Source: Limnohabitans curvus (GTDB taxonomy: Bacteria > Pseudomonadota > Gammaproteobacteria > Burkholderiales > Burkholderiaceae_C). Taken from it: DNA of 64,000 nt. The stretch is from NCBI RefSeq assembly GCF_003063475.1, contig NZ_NESP01000001.1:2108001-2172000 (forward strand). Direction: 5' to 3'. A program made the position numbers and the translations under genes. The notes under the pieces are model-generated. The model was given only the letters and a program-made list of their open reading frames with translations. It was not told where the DNA came from and did not search any database. The first letter of the stretch is position 1. Each line of letters opens with the position of its first letter. Positions 56,421 to 64,000 of this stretch are shown in pieces.

Positions 56421-57809
56421 ATGACCAAAATTCGTACCCGTTTCGCGCCATCTCCCACTGGCTTTATCCACCTCGGCAACATCCGTTCGGCCTTGTACCC
56501 ATGGGCGTTTGCACGCGCCACGGGGGGCGACTTTATTCTGCGCATTGAAGACACCGACCTTGAGCGTTCGAACCAAGCCTCGGTGGACGTCATCATTGAG
56601 GGCATGAAGTGGTTGGGCCTCGACCACGACGAAGGCCCGTTCTACCAAATGCAGCGTATGGACCGCTACAAGGCCGTGTTGGAAGTGCTCAAAGCCGGTG
56701 GCCATGTGTACCCCTGCTACATGAGCATGGAAGAGCTCGATGCCCTGCGCGAACAGCAAATGGCGAACAAAGAAAAGCCACGCTACAACGGCACATGGCG
56801 CCCCGAGCCAGGCAAGACCTTGCCAGCCATTCCTGAAGGCGTGAAGCCTGTGTTGCGCTTTAAAAACCCACAAGGCGGTTCGGTCGTGTGGGAAGACAAA
56901 GTCAAAGGTCGCATCGAAATCAGCAACGACGAGTTGGACGATTTGGTCATAGCGCGTCCCGACGGCACACCCACTTACAACTTCTGCGTGGTGGTGGACG
57001 ACATCGACATGGCCATCACCCACGTCATCCGTGGTGACGACCATGTGAACAACACACCGCGCCAAATCAACATCTTCAAAGCCCTGGGCAAGGAGATTCC
57101 GGTTTACGCCCACTTGCCCACCGTGCTCAACGAGCAAGGCGAGAAGATGAGCAAGCGCAATGGTGCGAAGGCCGTCACGCAATACCGCGACGAAGGCTAT
57201 TTGCCTGATGCGATGGTGAACTATTTGGCCCGTTTGGGCTGGAGCCACGGCGATGATGAGATTTTCAGCCGCGCTCAGTTTTTAGAATGGTTCAACCTCG
57301 ACCATTTGGGCCGCAGCGCTGCACAGTTTGACGAAGCCAAACTTAAGTGGGTGAACGCACAGCACTTGAAAGCAATGGCCGATGATGCGCTGGCACCCTT
57401 GATCAGTGCCGAGTTGGCCAAGCGCGGCATTGTGGCTGATGACCGCTTGCCCGCCATTTGCGGTTTGTTCAAAGACCGCTGCGACACCTTGTTGGTTTTG
57501 GCCGATTGGTCTGCTGCGTTTTACAACGACGTCACCCCGCAAGCCGATGATGTGGCCAAGCACATCACACCTGCTGTGTTGCCAGCTTTGGACGCCTTGG
57601 CTGCCAAGCTCAATGCCATCGTTGAGTGGAGTACAGCTAACGTCAGCGCAGCATTCAAAGAAGTGTTGACTGAACAAGGCCTGAAGATGCCCCAACTGGC
57701 CATGCCCGTTCGCGTGCTGGTGATGGGGACGCCTCAAACGCCATCGGTCGATGCTGTTCTTTTCCTTTGCGGCAAAGAAAAAGTTTTGGCTCGTTTGACC
57801 AAACGCTGA
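56421..57809 (+). CDS. gltX: Glutamyl-tRNA synthetase
   Basis: Class I synthetase of 462 residues charging tRNA-Glu. The HIGH-type signature is [18 protein letters not shown] at residues 7-24 and the KMSKS-type motif is [12 protein letters not shown] near residue 240. GWMHDDE-like [17 protein letters not shown] is present. The end of the gene contains the -35 hexamer of the following tRNA operon, whose second member is tRNA-Glu. Confidence 0.94.
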   Translation: MTKIRTRFAPSPTGFIHLGNIRSALYPWAFARATGGDFILRIEDTDLERSNQASVDVIIEGMKWLGLDHDEGPFYQMQRMDRYKAVLEVLKAGGHVYPCYMSMEELDALREQQMANKEKPRYNGTWRPEPGKTLPAIPEGVKPVLRFKNPQGGSVVWEDKVKGRIEISNDELDDLVIARPDGTPTYNFCVVVDDIDMAITHVIRGDDHVNNTPRQINIFKALGKEIPVYAHLPTVLNEQGEKMSKRNGAKAVTQYRDEGYLPDAMVNYLARLGWSHGDDEIFSRAQFLEWFNLDHLGRSAAQFDEAKLKWVNAQHLKAMADDALAPLISAELAKRGIVADDRLPAICGLFKDRCDTLLVLADWSAAFYNDVTPQADDVAKHITPAVLPALDALAAKLNAIVEWSTANVSAAFKEVLTEQGLKMPQLAMPVRVLVMGTPQTPSVDAVLFLCGKEKVLARLTKR

Positions 57810-57825
57810 AAAGCTTGCTATACTA
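57796..57825 (+). promoter_or_regulatory. Promoter of the tRNA-Ala/Glu/Asp operon
   Basis: TTGACC (57796-57801), an 18-base spacer and TATACT (57820-57825), ending 18 bases before the first tRNA. The -35 box lies inside the last codons of gltX, so the tRNAs can be made independently of it. A GC-containing stretch follows the -10, as often seen in stable-RNA promoters. Confidence 0.72.
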
Positions 57826-57843
57826 TCGCTCTCGACACCCAAC

Positions 57844-57919
<76 letters not shown>

Positions 57920-57958
57920 AAAATGTCGAGAAGGTTCGAAAGAGCCAGTCCAGGTTAT

Positions 57959-58034
57959 GACCCTATCGTCTAGAGGCCTAGGACATCACCCTTTCACGGT
58001 GAGTACCGGGGTTCGAATCCCCGTAGGGTCGCCA
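57959..58034 (+). tRNA. tRNA-Glu (anticodon TTC)
   Basis: A 76-base cloverleaf starting GACCCTATCGTC; the anticodon stem CACC/GGTG encloses TTC in the loop. It ends GGGTCG with an encoded CCA. It lies 39 bases after tRNA-Ala. Confidence 0.96.
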
Positions 58035-58092
58035 AGTTTTGTAGCACTTGGCTTTGATTGCTCAGGCAATTAAGCAAAAGTTACAGCTACCA

Positions 58093-58169
58093 GGAGTGGT
58101 AGTTCAGTTGGTTAGAATACCGGCCTGTCACGCCGGGGGTCGCGGGTTCGAGTCCCGTCCACTCCGCCA
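58093..58169 (+). tRNA. tRNA-Asp (anticodon GTC)
   Basis: A 77-base cloverleaf: GGAGTGG pairs with CCACTCC, the anticodon loop CTGTCAC carries GTC, T arm GGTTCGAGTCC, encoded CCA end. It is followed by a strong terminator. Confidence 0.97.
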
Positions 58170-58172
58170 AAT

Positions 58173-58207
58173 AAAAAGCCTAAGTAGTTCGCTACTTAGG
58201 CTTTTTT
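58173..58207 (+). terminator. Terminator of the tRNA operon
   Basis: AAAAAGCCTAAGTAG and CTACTTAGGCTTTTTT with a TTCG tetraloop. It starts 3 bases after tRNA-Asp. Confidence 0.92.
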
Positions 58208-58249
58208 CTTTTCTGCTTTTAATTCAATTTTTGCGAGTTCGTTTAAATC

Positions 58250-58277
58250 AAAAAAGGGGACGCTAGGTCCCCTTTTT
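58250..58277. terminator. Terminator of the VHL-beta protein gene
   Basis: AAAAAAGGGGAC and GTCCCCTTTTT with a five-base loop, 10 bases beyond the stop codon of the leftward gene; symmetrical, so also active on the plus strand. Confidence 0.82.
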
Positions 58278-58287
58278 CATATTTTCA

Positions 58288-58764
58288 TTAACGAATCTCA
58301 GCAATGCCTGATGGTTGATTCGAGACATAAATGTTGAGACATTTATCGCGTTGGTCCGTCACGACCCAAGGATGGGTCTGGAAGGTCGGTTGTGTGTATT
58401 GGCCGTGTGGCGGAATGGCTTTATAGAAAACTCGTCGACCGCTGTAATCTAACCAATAGGTGCGAACTTCTTGGTTGCTGTTGTTCAAGAACTTCATGCT
58501 GGTGTGCACATTGCCCTGTAAGGAGCGCAGGTTGCGTTCGTCATTGCATGTGCTTGAGCCGTTTGATTCACCGTGATGCTCGGTTTTATGGCCTTGTTCA
58601 TGGCGGTTGCGATGCTCATTTGCATGCTCTTTGCCGCGTTGCTGATGCTTGTCAATTTCTTGGTTGATTTGCTCAAGCGGGTTGGCCGCCTGGGCGACAC
58701 AAGCTAAAGATAGGACGGAGACGAAACCCAAAATCATCAGGGGCTGCTTAGCCTTGAACTGCAT
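58288..58764 (-). CDS. Exported protein with a VHL-beta-like domain
   Basis: A 158-residue protein. The signal peptide (residues 1-27, ending AQA) sends it to the periplasm or outside. A highly charged His/Glu/Lys/Gln-rich segment follows (about 33-68). The last 75 residues resemble the beta domain of the von Hippel-Lindau protein: MKFLNNSNQEVRTYWLDYSG, then an IPPHGQ turn, HPWVVTD, and a final strand, matching the human pattern NRSPxxVxxxWLNFxG...LPPGT...GHLWLFRD. The bacterial role of such domains is not known. A hairpin covers its ribosome site. ATG 58764 is chosen because the signal peptide starts there. Confidence 0.68.
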   Translation of the reverse strand: MQFKAKQPLMILGFVSVLSLACVAQAANPLEQINQEIDKHQQRGKEHANEHRNRHEQGHKTEHHGESNGSSTCNDERNLRSLQGNVHTSMKFLNNSNQEVRTYWLDYSGRRVFYKAIPPHGQYTQPTFQTHPWVVTDQRDKCLNIYVSNQPSGIAEIR

Positions 58765-58771
58765 GGTGTGC

Positions 58772-58798
58772 TTTCTTTCTAAAGTGACTAGAAAGAAA
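58772..58798 (-). promoter_or_regulatory. Hairpin over the ribosome site of the VHL-beta gene
   Basis: TTTCTTTCTA (58772-58781) and TAGAAAGAAA (58789-58798) form a 10-base perfect inverted repeat with a 7-base loop. On the mRNA the purine-rich arm nearest the start ends 7 bases before the ATG, so pairing would hide the likely ribosome-binding sequence. Confidence 0.5.
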
Positions 58799-58858
58799 GA
58801 AACGCTTGATGATTTGTTTTGGTTTACTTTTTGGTGGAAATTAATACTATTTATTAAT

Positions 58859-59371
58859 TTAAGACAGCAAGCTACGTGGCATCGCAGGTGCTCGGTGTGC
58901 CGACAGCGCATTGATGAGCAGGCAACAGACAGCGAGAAATCTCAACACAATTAAGCCAGTCATCCATTGGAGTGGATTTTCACTAAGGTAAACGTAAGCG
59001 TTGAAATAATCCATCACCAAAGCGGTCATGGCGATGCCCACATAGAGCAAAGAAACTTTTTCGAAGTACCAGTTTTTCAAATAACTGAAGAGATAGAACG
59101 CGCTGATTGCGATCACAAAGCAAGCGCGAAATACGAGATAACGCTCAAAAGCTTGAGGGTCTAGCGCACCAAGTTCAAAGTTTCCAATGGCCAAATGTGA
59201 GAAAAATAAGAGCTTGACCACTTGCGAAATGACCACCGCCAACAAAAACAAGTTGCGGTATTTGAACCACACATCGGTGTCATTGTTTGCAGGCACATCT
59301 TGACCCATGAGGGCATTGAGCTCCTCATCGGTGATCAACGGCTGGCCTGCGTGGAAGTTGCGCATTGGCAT
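58859..59371 (-). CDS. Small integral membrane protein, unknown
   Basis: A 170-residue protein I do not recognise. After a hydrophilic N-terminal 38 residues come four hydrophobic helices (about 39-58, 76-97, 107-122 and 133-155). A second ATG two codons in is possible. No known domain motif stands out. It is flanked by the VHL-beta gene and an 81-residue orphan, all leftward; composition is AT-rich compared with the housekeeping genes. Confidence 0.55.
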   Translation of the reverse strand: MPMRNFHAGQPLITDEELNALMGQDVPANNDTDVWFKYRNLFLLAVVISQVVKLLFFSHLAIGNFELGALDPQAFERYLVFRACFVIAISAFYLFSYLKNWYFEKVSLLYVGIAMTALVMDYFNAYVYLSENPLQWMTGLIVLRFLAVCCLLINALSAHRAPAMPRSLLS

Positions 59372-59415
59372 ATCTTTCGACTTGATTAAATTTCAAGTTC
59401 GAAAAATTTTAAGTC

Positions 59416-59441
59416 TCACACATTTTCAGTGTGTGATTTTT
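59416..59441 (+). terminator. Hairpin with T run, orientation unclear
   Basis: TCACACA and TGTGTGA with a seven-base loop, followed on the plus strand by TTTTT. No plus-strand gene lies upstream, so it may simply stop read-through or act on an unannotated transcript. Confidence 0.45.
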
Positions 59442-59491
59442 CGATGAAGTTCTGTAAAGACTATGGTTATTTTTTGATAAGTAAGCGCGGT

Positions 59492-59737
59492 TTACTGAGC
59501 TTGCGTAGCTTCGTGTACCCAGTCTAGGCCTTGCGCGAGGGCGTAGTTGGCGGCGTCATCGTGGGTGGCGAAGTCGTCGATAAAGCTCATCACTCGGGCG
59601 GTGCTTGCGCTGCCACGACCACTGGCCACAGAAACGTGTGCTGCAAAGCGGCCGCTGGGCAGTGCGCGTGGGCAGGCGGCAATGCGGTATTTGCCAAGGG
59701 TGATGGCATTGTCTTGAATATGAATAGCGGGAATCAT
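59492..59737 (-). CDS. Small hypothetical protein (81 residues)
   Basis: Unrecognised. The chain begins MIPAIHIQDNAITLGKYRI and contains FAAHVSVASGRGSASTARV and a C-terminal acidic helix (DDAANYALAQGLDWVHEA), giving an alpha/beta look without signal peptide or membrane segment. Codon use is in line with coding sequence, but no other support exists, so confidence is moderate. Confidence 0.5.
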   Translation of the reverse strand: MIPAIHIQDNAITLGKYRIAACPRALPSGRFAAHVSVASGRGSASTARVMSFIDDFATHDDAANYALAQGLDWVHEATQAQ

Positions 59738-59930
59738 GAAAAATCTTAGAAAAATAAAACGACAAAACAGAGCCCTGAAAGGGCTTGTTGAAATACGCGA
59801 AGAAGTGGGAATTTACTTAAACGCCCCTCTGCTGAGGGGCTGCACGGCAATGTAGAGGTGCGTGCTAGAAGTCGACTAAAGCGATACGTGAATGTAACAG
59901 GTTTAGCACTTTCGTGCTGAACACCAGTAT
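59738..59930. other. Hairpin-rich intergenic stretch
   Basis: This 193-base gap has no convincing gene but three strong hairpins: AGCCCT/AGGGCT (59771-59785), GCCCCTC/GAGGGGC (59823-59840), and TTAGCAC/GTGCTGA (about 59903-59920). A further 12-base inverted repeat AAGTCGACTAAA (59869-59880) and TTTAGTCGACTT (59930-59941) encloses the last one and reaches into the stop codon of the Bug gene. It may hold a small RNA or complex 3' end; no promoter was identified. Confidence 0.45.
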
Positions 59931-60908
59931 TTAGTCGACTTTGCCAATGCGCTGTACCAGCCCCGCCATGTCTTTGGCATCGGTTTGTACATAGCGTTCG
60001 AACTCGGGCATGTCTTGGAACATAAACGAGGTGCCTGCTGCAACCATGGCTTGGTTGGCACGTGCATCCGATGCGGCAAATTTGGCGGCTTGGCGTAACT
60101 TGTCAACCACTGCGGTGGGCGTGTTGGCCGGTACAAACAAGCCAGACCATTGTGCGTAAGTGATGGACACGCCCAGCTCTTTCAAACTCGGAACATCTGG
60201 CAATGCCGCTAAACGGCCTTCTCCCCAATGTGCCAATGCGCGTAGTTTTCCCGCTTTGATTTGCTGCGCCACACTGGCTGGGCCTGTAGAGAGCGCTTCA
60301 ATTTGTCCTGAGAGCAAGGCCATGACCGCGGGCCCTGCGCCCGTGTAGGGCACATGCAGCATGTGACTCGAGGTGGCAACCTTGAGCTGCTCCATGGGCA
60401 CGTGCATGGTGCCGTAGTTGCCGGACGAACCAAATGACACTTTGGCTGGATTGCTTTTCACATACGCCATGAATTCGGCGTAGGTTTTCCATGGGCTGTC
60501 CGCGTTGACCACGAGCACCGTAGGGTCTGCGCTGAAGCGGGCAATGGGTTTGAGTTGGTCTAGCTGAAACATGGGCGCACGTTTGAGCACTTTGTCCGCT
60601 TCTGGTAGCACCACCAGGGACGACAACGCCATGAGCATCGTGTAGCCATCAGGTTTGGATTTGGCCACTTGTGCCATACCAATGCCTCCGCCCGCACCGC
60701 CTTTGTTTTCTACCACCACAGATTGCTTGAGGTAGCGGCCCATGGCCTCTGCCACAGGGCGACCGACCGCATCGGCCACACCGCCCGGTGGAAACGGCAC
60801 CAGCATGGTGATGGGGCGTGTGGGGTAGTCCTCTTGTGCAAATGCGGTGAGTGCGGAGGTTGCAGCCACCAAGGCCCATGTTTTGAGGAGGGCGATGCGT
60901 CGTGTCAT
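59931..60908 (-). CDS. Tripartite tricarboxylate transporter receptor (Bug/TctC family)
   Basis: Periplasmic solute-binding protein of 325 residues. Signal peptide at residues 1-25 (ends AFAQ). Family words are YPTRPITMLVPFPPGGVADAVGR at the mature start, VVENKGGAGGGIGMAQVAKSKPDGYT, and PDVPSLKELGV. Many Comamonadaceae carry dozens of such receptors without dedicated membrane partners; none is seen here. It lies 20 bases downstream of the FAH-family gene, so the two are probably co-expressed and the ligand may be that enzyme's precursor. Confidence 0.88.
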   Translation of the reverse strand: MTRRIALLKTWALVAATSALTAFAQEDYPTRPITMLVPFPPGGVADAVGRPVAEAMGRYLKQSVVVENKGGAGGGIGMAQVAKSKPDGYTMLMALSSLVVLPEADKVLKRAPMFQLDQLKPIARFSADPTVLVVNADSPWKTYAEFMAYVKSNPAKVSFGSSGNYGTMHVPMEQLKVATSSHMLHVPYTGAGPAVMALLSGQIEALSTGPASVAQQIKAGKLRALAHWGEGRLAALPDVPSLKELGVSITYAQWSGLFVPANTPTAVVDKLRQAAKFAASDARANQAMVAAGTSFMFQDMPEFERYVQTDAKDMAGLVQRIGKVD

Positions 60909-60928
60909 AAAAACCCCTTGGTGAAAAC

Positions 60929-61801
60929 TTAAACGAACTTGTTTTCGATGTGGCCAATGCCATCAATCTCGACACGCACCACATCGCCTTTTTGCAAATA
61001 GCGAGGTGGCTTCAGCCCCATGCCAACACCCGCGGGCGTTCCAGTGGCGATGATGTCGCCTGGGTACAGCGTGATGCCGCGTGAGATGGTTTCGATCAGC
61101 GTGGGAATATCAAAAATCATGTTCTCAGTGGGGCCGTCTTGGCGTTGTTCGCCGTTGACGACACCGCGCACACGGGTGTGTGTGCCATCCATCTCATCTG
61201 CAGTCACCAGCCATGGACCCATGGGGCAGAAGGTGTCGAACGATTTACCCATGTCCCATTGCTGGTGGCGCATTTGCACATCGCGGGCGGTCACATCGTT
61301 GACGATGGTGTAGCCATAAATGTGTTTCATGGCATCTGCGGCTTTGATGTTTTTGCCACCGTGGCCAATGATGACGGCCAACTCTGATTCGTAATCGATT
61401 TGATCGGAGATGGCAGCACCCGGCAATTGCACATCGTCAAACGGGCCGACCACACATTCGGGCACTTTGGTGAAAACGATGGGCCACGCTTGCGTGTTGG
61501 TATTGCTGTCTTTGAACACTGAAGTTGACAGCTCTTTGGCGTGTTCATGGTAGTTGCGACCCACGCACCAAATGTTGCGACGAGGTACTGGAATAGGGGC
61601 TTCTAAATGCACATCTGCCACGGCGACGGTGTGGCTGCTCAAGGCGGGCAATGTGCCACCAGCCATGACGGCTTCAATTAGGCGCAGTGCGCCGTGGTGG
61701 GCCACATCAGGTGTCACATCAAATGCGGTGATGTGCAGGCCATCGGCAGACACTTGGCCGACGTGACGTTGGTTGTGATGGCGGTAAGTGGCAATGCGCA
61801 C
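60929..61801 (-). CDS. Fumarylacetoacetate hydrolase-family protein
   Basis: A 290-residue metal-dependent hydrolase/decarboxylase of the FAH superfamily. The active-site metal region is present (IWCVGRNYHEHAKEL near residue 78, and DYESELAVIIGHGGKNI near 130), with GDIIATGTPAGVGMGLKPP near 252. The start is a GTG at 61801 with GGGAG upstream; a longer frame to 61879 has a non-family leader. Relatives act on fumarylpyruvate, oxaloacetate or acylpyruvates; the specific substrate is unknown. It is followed by the Bug receptor. Confidence 0.82.
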   Translation of the reverse strand: MRIATYRHHNQRHVGQVSADGLHITAFDVTPDVAHHGALRLIEAVMAGGTLPALSSHTVAVADVHLEAPIPVPRRNIWCVGRNYHEHAKELSTSVFKDSNTNTQAWPIVFTKVPECVVGPFDDVQLPGAAISDQIDYESELAVIIGHGGKNIKAADAMKHIYGYTIVNDVTARDVQMRHQQWDMGKSFDTFCPMGPWLVTADEMDGTHTRVRGVVNGEQRQDGPTENMIFDIPTLIETISRGITLYPGDIIATGTPAGVGMGLKPPRYLQKGDVVRVEIDGIGHIENKFV

Positions 61802-61894
61802 AGAGAGCTCCCAGATGAATGTTGAATCTGGGGCGCATGCTAAGGCGTGAGGCGGCGCTTGAGAAGCGCCACCTGTCATCTGTATGACTAGGGT

Positions 61895-62797
61895 TTAGCC
61901 GGTGTGTCGACGCCCCACCAAGCCCGAGGCCAGTGCAGTGCCCAACACGATCACCAAAGCGCAGCCCATCATCCAGTGCGTGACCACTTCGTCTAAAAAC
62001 ATCACACCAAACAGGTTGGCGAACACCGGAATCAAATACGTGACGGTCATGGCGCGCGCAGGGCCGGTGCGCGTCATCAAGCGGAAATACAGCACGTAGG
62101 CCAAGGCCGTGCACAGCAGACCTGCAATCCCCAGCGCCCCCCACGCATGCAGCGACGGCGCTTCGCTGGGCCACGTCAGTAAGGCTGGAATGGTCAGGCC
62201 AATGCTTGCACCCCACAGACTGCCTGTGGTGGTGACGAGCGAAGGCACATTCTGCAAATAGCGCTTGGTGAAGCTGCCTGCAATACCGTAGCAAAACGTG
62301 GCAACCAAGCACGCCACCACAGCCAGCCCCGAGCCGCCAGATTTGAATGAAATGCCACCCGGCACATCGCTGGCCAGTAACACCACCCCCGTGAAACCCA
62401 AAGCCAAACCTGCAGCGCGCGTGGCGTTGAGTGTGTCGCCTAGCCAAACCCACGCGATGAGCGCGCCAAACAGCGGGGTGGTGGCGTTCAAGATGGAGGT
62501 CAGGCCCGTGTTGATGTGCATCAACGCATAGGCGTAGCACGCAAAGGGAATGCCCGCATTGAGCAAGCCCGATGACAACGTGGGGCGCCAATGCTGTTGC
62601 AGCACGGTGACTTCTCGGCGCCATATCAGTACCGGCGTGAGCATGAGAGCCGCCAGCGTGATGCGCACCCAAGCTGTCGGGAATGCGCCAAAGGCATGCG
62701 CACCTTCACGCATGAACAAAAACGAAGAGCCCCATAGCAGTGCCAGCAGCACAAACTCAGGCACCCATTCACGCCAAGGCAGGTGCGTTTCGGTCAT
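61895..62797 (-). CDS. EamA/DMT-family transporter
   Basis: Inner-membrane exporter of the drug/metabolite superfamily, 300 residues with ten helices in two EamA repeats (about 15-140 and 160-285). Typical features include SSFLFMREGAHAFGAFPTAWVRI in the first repeat and FLDEVVTHWMMGCALVIVLGTAL in the last helices. Substrate unknown. Its start overlaps the ogt stop codon by 4 bases, so it is translated with ogt. Confidence 0.82.
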   Translation of the reverse strand: MTETHLPWREWVPEFVLLALLWGSSFLFMREGAHAFGAFPTAWVRITLAALMLTPVLIWRREVTVLQQHWRPTLSSGLLNAGIPFACYAYALMHINTGLTSILNATTPLFGALIAWVWLGDTLNATRAAGLALGFTGVVLLASDVPGGISFKSGGSGLAVVACLVATFCYGIAGSFTKRYLQNVPSLVTTTGSLWGASIGLTIPALLTWPSEAPSLHAWGALGIAGLLCTALAYVLYFRLMTRTGPARAMTVTYLIPVFANLFGVMFLDEVVTHWMMGCALVIVLGTALASGLVGRRHTG

Positions 62798-63300
62798 GCG
62801 TGCGCGGCCTCAAGTGCGAGCAAATATTTTTTGCGGTCTAAGCCGCCCGCAAAACCTGTGAGTGAACCGTTCGTGCCCAACACCCGGTGGCACGGCACGA
62901 TGATGCTGTGTGGGTTCTGGCCAATCGCGGCGCCCACAGCGCGAACTGCTTTTGGATTCGCAATGTCGCGGGCAATGTCGCCATAAGTGCTGGTGTGGCC
63001 GTAGGGGATGCGTTGCAAGGCCTGCCACACGGCACGTTGAAATGGTGTGCCCCAAGCGGGGTGAAGCTGAATTTCAAAGGTTTGACGTTGGCCTTGAAAG
63101 TACTCGCTCAGTTGCAGTGCTGCAGCCAGCAAAGTAGCGTGCGTGTCATCAGTGACCCATCGGCTGCAGTCAGGCAGATGCTCTTGTTGGTGCACAAACC
63201 ACACACCTGCCAAGCCCTGTTCAGTCGCTGCCAGCATCACATCACCCAAAGGTGAGTTGACATGGCTTTGATAAATGGGGCTTGCGGGCTTGGAGGACAC
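62794..63300 (-). CDS. ogt: Methylated-DNA--protein-cysteine methyltransferase
   Basis: Suicide repair protein that removes O6-alkylguanine and O4-alkylthymine damage. The 168-residue chain carries the active-site motif IIVPCHRVLGTNGSLTGFAGG with the acceptor Cys in PCHR, and AVGAAIGQNPHS before it. The likely start is GTG 63300; a later ATG would cut off the conserved N-terminal strand. It is divergent from the phosphomannomutase gene across 84 bases and is co-transcribed with eamA. Confidence 0.88.
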   Translation of the reverse strand: MSSKPASPIYQSHVNSPLGDVMLAATEQGLAGVWFVHQQEHLPDCSRWVTDDTHATLLAAALQLSEYFQGQRQTFEIQLHPAWGTPFQRAVWQALQRIPYGHTSTYGDIARDIANPKAVRAVGAAIGQNPHSIIVPCHRVLGTNGSLTGFAGGLDRKKYLLALEAAHA

Positions 63301-63384
63301 GTTGAAATCGGCGGTGAGGCTAGGTTTTACCGATCATAGTGGGCCAGTCAAAGGAGGCGCTTGGCTCTCTACAATCTCATCACT

Positions 63385-64000
63385 ATGCAAGTTAACGCCT
63401 CCATCTTCAAAGCCTACGACATCCGCGGTGTCGTTCCCTCCACCCTCAATGTCGACGTGGCCGAAGCCTTGGGCCGTGCCTTTGGCACACACGCCGCAGC
63501 CTCTGGCGAAAGCACGGTGGCAGTGGGGCGCGATGGTCGTTTGAGTGGCCCTTCTTTGGTGGAAGCACTGATTCGCGGCTTGGTGGCTGCGGGTGTGCAG
63601 GTGATTGATGTGGGCGCGGTGACGACACCGATGCTGTACTTCGCGGCCAGCACGCTGTGCAAGAGCGGCATTCAAGTCACGGGCAGCCACAACCCTAAGG
63701 ACTACAACGGTTTCAAGATGGTCCTCGGTGGCCGTGCCATTTATGGCGACGAAATTCAAGGCCTGCGCCACATCATGGAAGCCGAAAGTTGGACGCTCAA
63801 AGCGGGCGGCAGCGTCAAGCAGCTTGATGTGACCGATGACTATGTGGCCCGCATCGTGGGCGATGTGCGCTTGAGCCGTCCTATGAAAGTGGTGGTTGAT
63901 TGCGGCAACGGCATTGCAGGTGCCACCGCTCCCGGCATCTTCCGCGCCTTGGGCTGCGAGGTGATTGAGCTGTTCAGCGAGGTGGACGGCAACTTCCCTA
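63385..64000 (+). CDS. Phosphomannomutase/phosphoglucomutase, N-terminal part
   Basis: Only the first 205 residues are in the window; the frame is open to the end. The start MQVNASIFKAYDIRGVVP is that of AlgC/ManB-type enzymes, and the catalytic phosphoserine loop is TGSHNPKDYNGFKMV near residues 93-107. The enzyme interconverts hexose 6- and 1-phosphates for LPS, exopolysaccharide and alginate-like precursors. The Mg-binding DGD and sugar-binding motifs must lie beyond base 64000. Confidence 0.88.
   Translation, partial: MQVNASIFKAYDIRGVVPSTLNVDVAEALGRAFGTHAAASGESTVAVGRDGRLSGPSLVEALIRGLVAAGVQVIDVGAVTTPMLYFAASTLCKSGIQVTGSHNPKDYNGFKMVLGGRAIYGDEIQGLRHIMEAESWTLKAGGSVKQLDVTDDYVARIVGDVRLSRPMKVVVDCGNGIAGATAPGIFRALGCEVIELFSEVDGNFP

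Overview
The window is chromosomal DNA of a betaproteobacterium, most likely Burkholderiales/Comamonadaceae (Limnohabitans/Rhodoferax-like). This is inferred from gene content and protein style: intracellular PHA depolymerase with a catalytic-type Cys, TctC/Bug solute receptor, folC-dedD-cvpA-purF-metZ order, and a two-subunit NAD-linked formate dehydrogenase. No rRNA, transposase, integrase or CRISPR array is visible. Coding density is very high, and no gene-free stretch exceeds about 220 bases. The longest gaps (2431-2634, 38141-38356, 59738-59930) hold at most promoter, terminator or hairpin signals.

Layout. 1-2430: end of a molybdate ABC transporter (modB', modC), convergent with lrgAB. 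2635-17945: an MFS transporter, then genes that together look like purine/nucleoside scavenging: 8-oxoguanine-type deaminase, two-permease BMP-family nucleoside ABC transporter with its lipoprotein, Tsx-like outer-membrane channel, adenosine/adenine deaminase and dCTP deaminase. Glycerate kinase, a thioesterase, a cupin protein, a GST and PHA depolymerase are interspersed. 18028-19527: rhlE-type helicase closed by a strong terminator.

19561-25335 is an accessory island between rhlE and apaH. It holds a Bro-N/DinD-like gene with a textbook LexA box, a truncated Xre antitoxin fragment, a HigBA toxin-antitoxin pair with a palindromic operator, a Upf1-like SF1 helicase, and an ATPase joined to a TOPRIM/DUF4435-like nuclease domain that resembles a single-chain PARIS/OLD-type defence protein. 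This is the best candidate for an undescribed or variant defence system.

25336-37566: apaH, a CNNM/CorC protein, a membrane-anchored methyltransferase, a formate dehydrogenase operon (beta and alpha) and, 23 bases later, a complete five-gene Liv-type ABC transporter. 37573-38140 is a second, unrelated-looking HigBA pair. 38357-43210 is the leftward group prfB-pepN-fbp, with prfB showing the programmed +1 frameshift. 43272-51077 carries a PagP-like barrel, hydrolase, aldo/keto reductase, plsY, yajQ, murB, argG, ppnP, a glycine-zipper protein and an ArsC-like protein. 51133-57809 is the rightward housekeeping run folC-dedD-cvpA-purF-metZ-gltX. It is followed by a tRNA-Ala/Glu/Asp operon with its own promoter inside the gltX 3' end.

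58288-64000: an exported protein with a VHL-beta-like domain, two orphan genes, a hairpin-rich intergenic stretch, a Bug receptor with an FAH-family hydrolase, ogt-eamA, and the start of a phosphomannomutase/phosphoglucomutase gene cut by the window end. Family assignments rest on motif reading by eye; no database search was possible.
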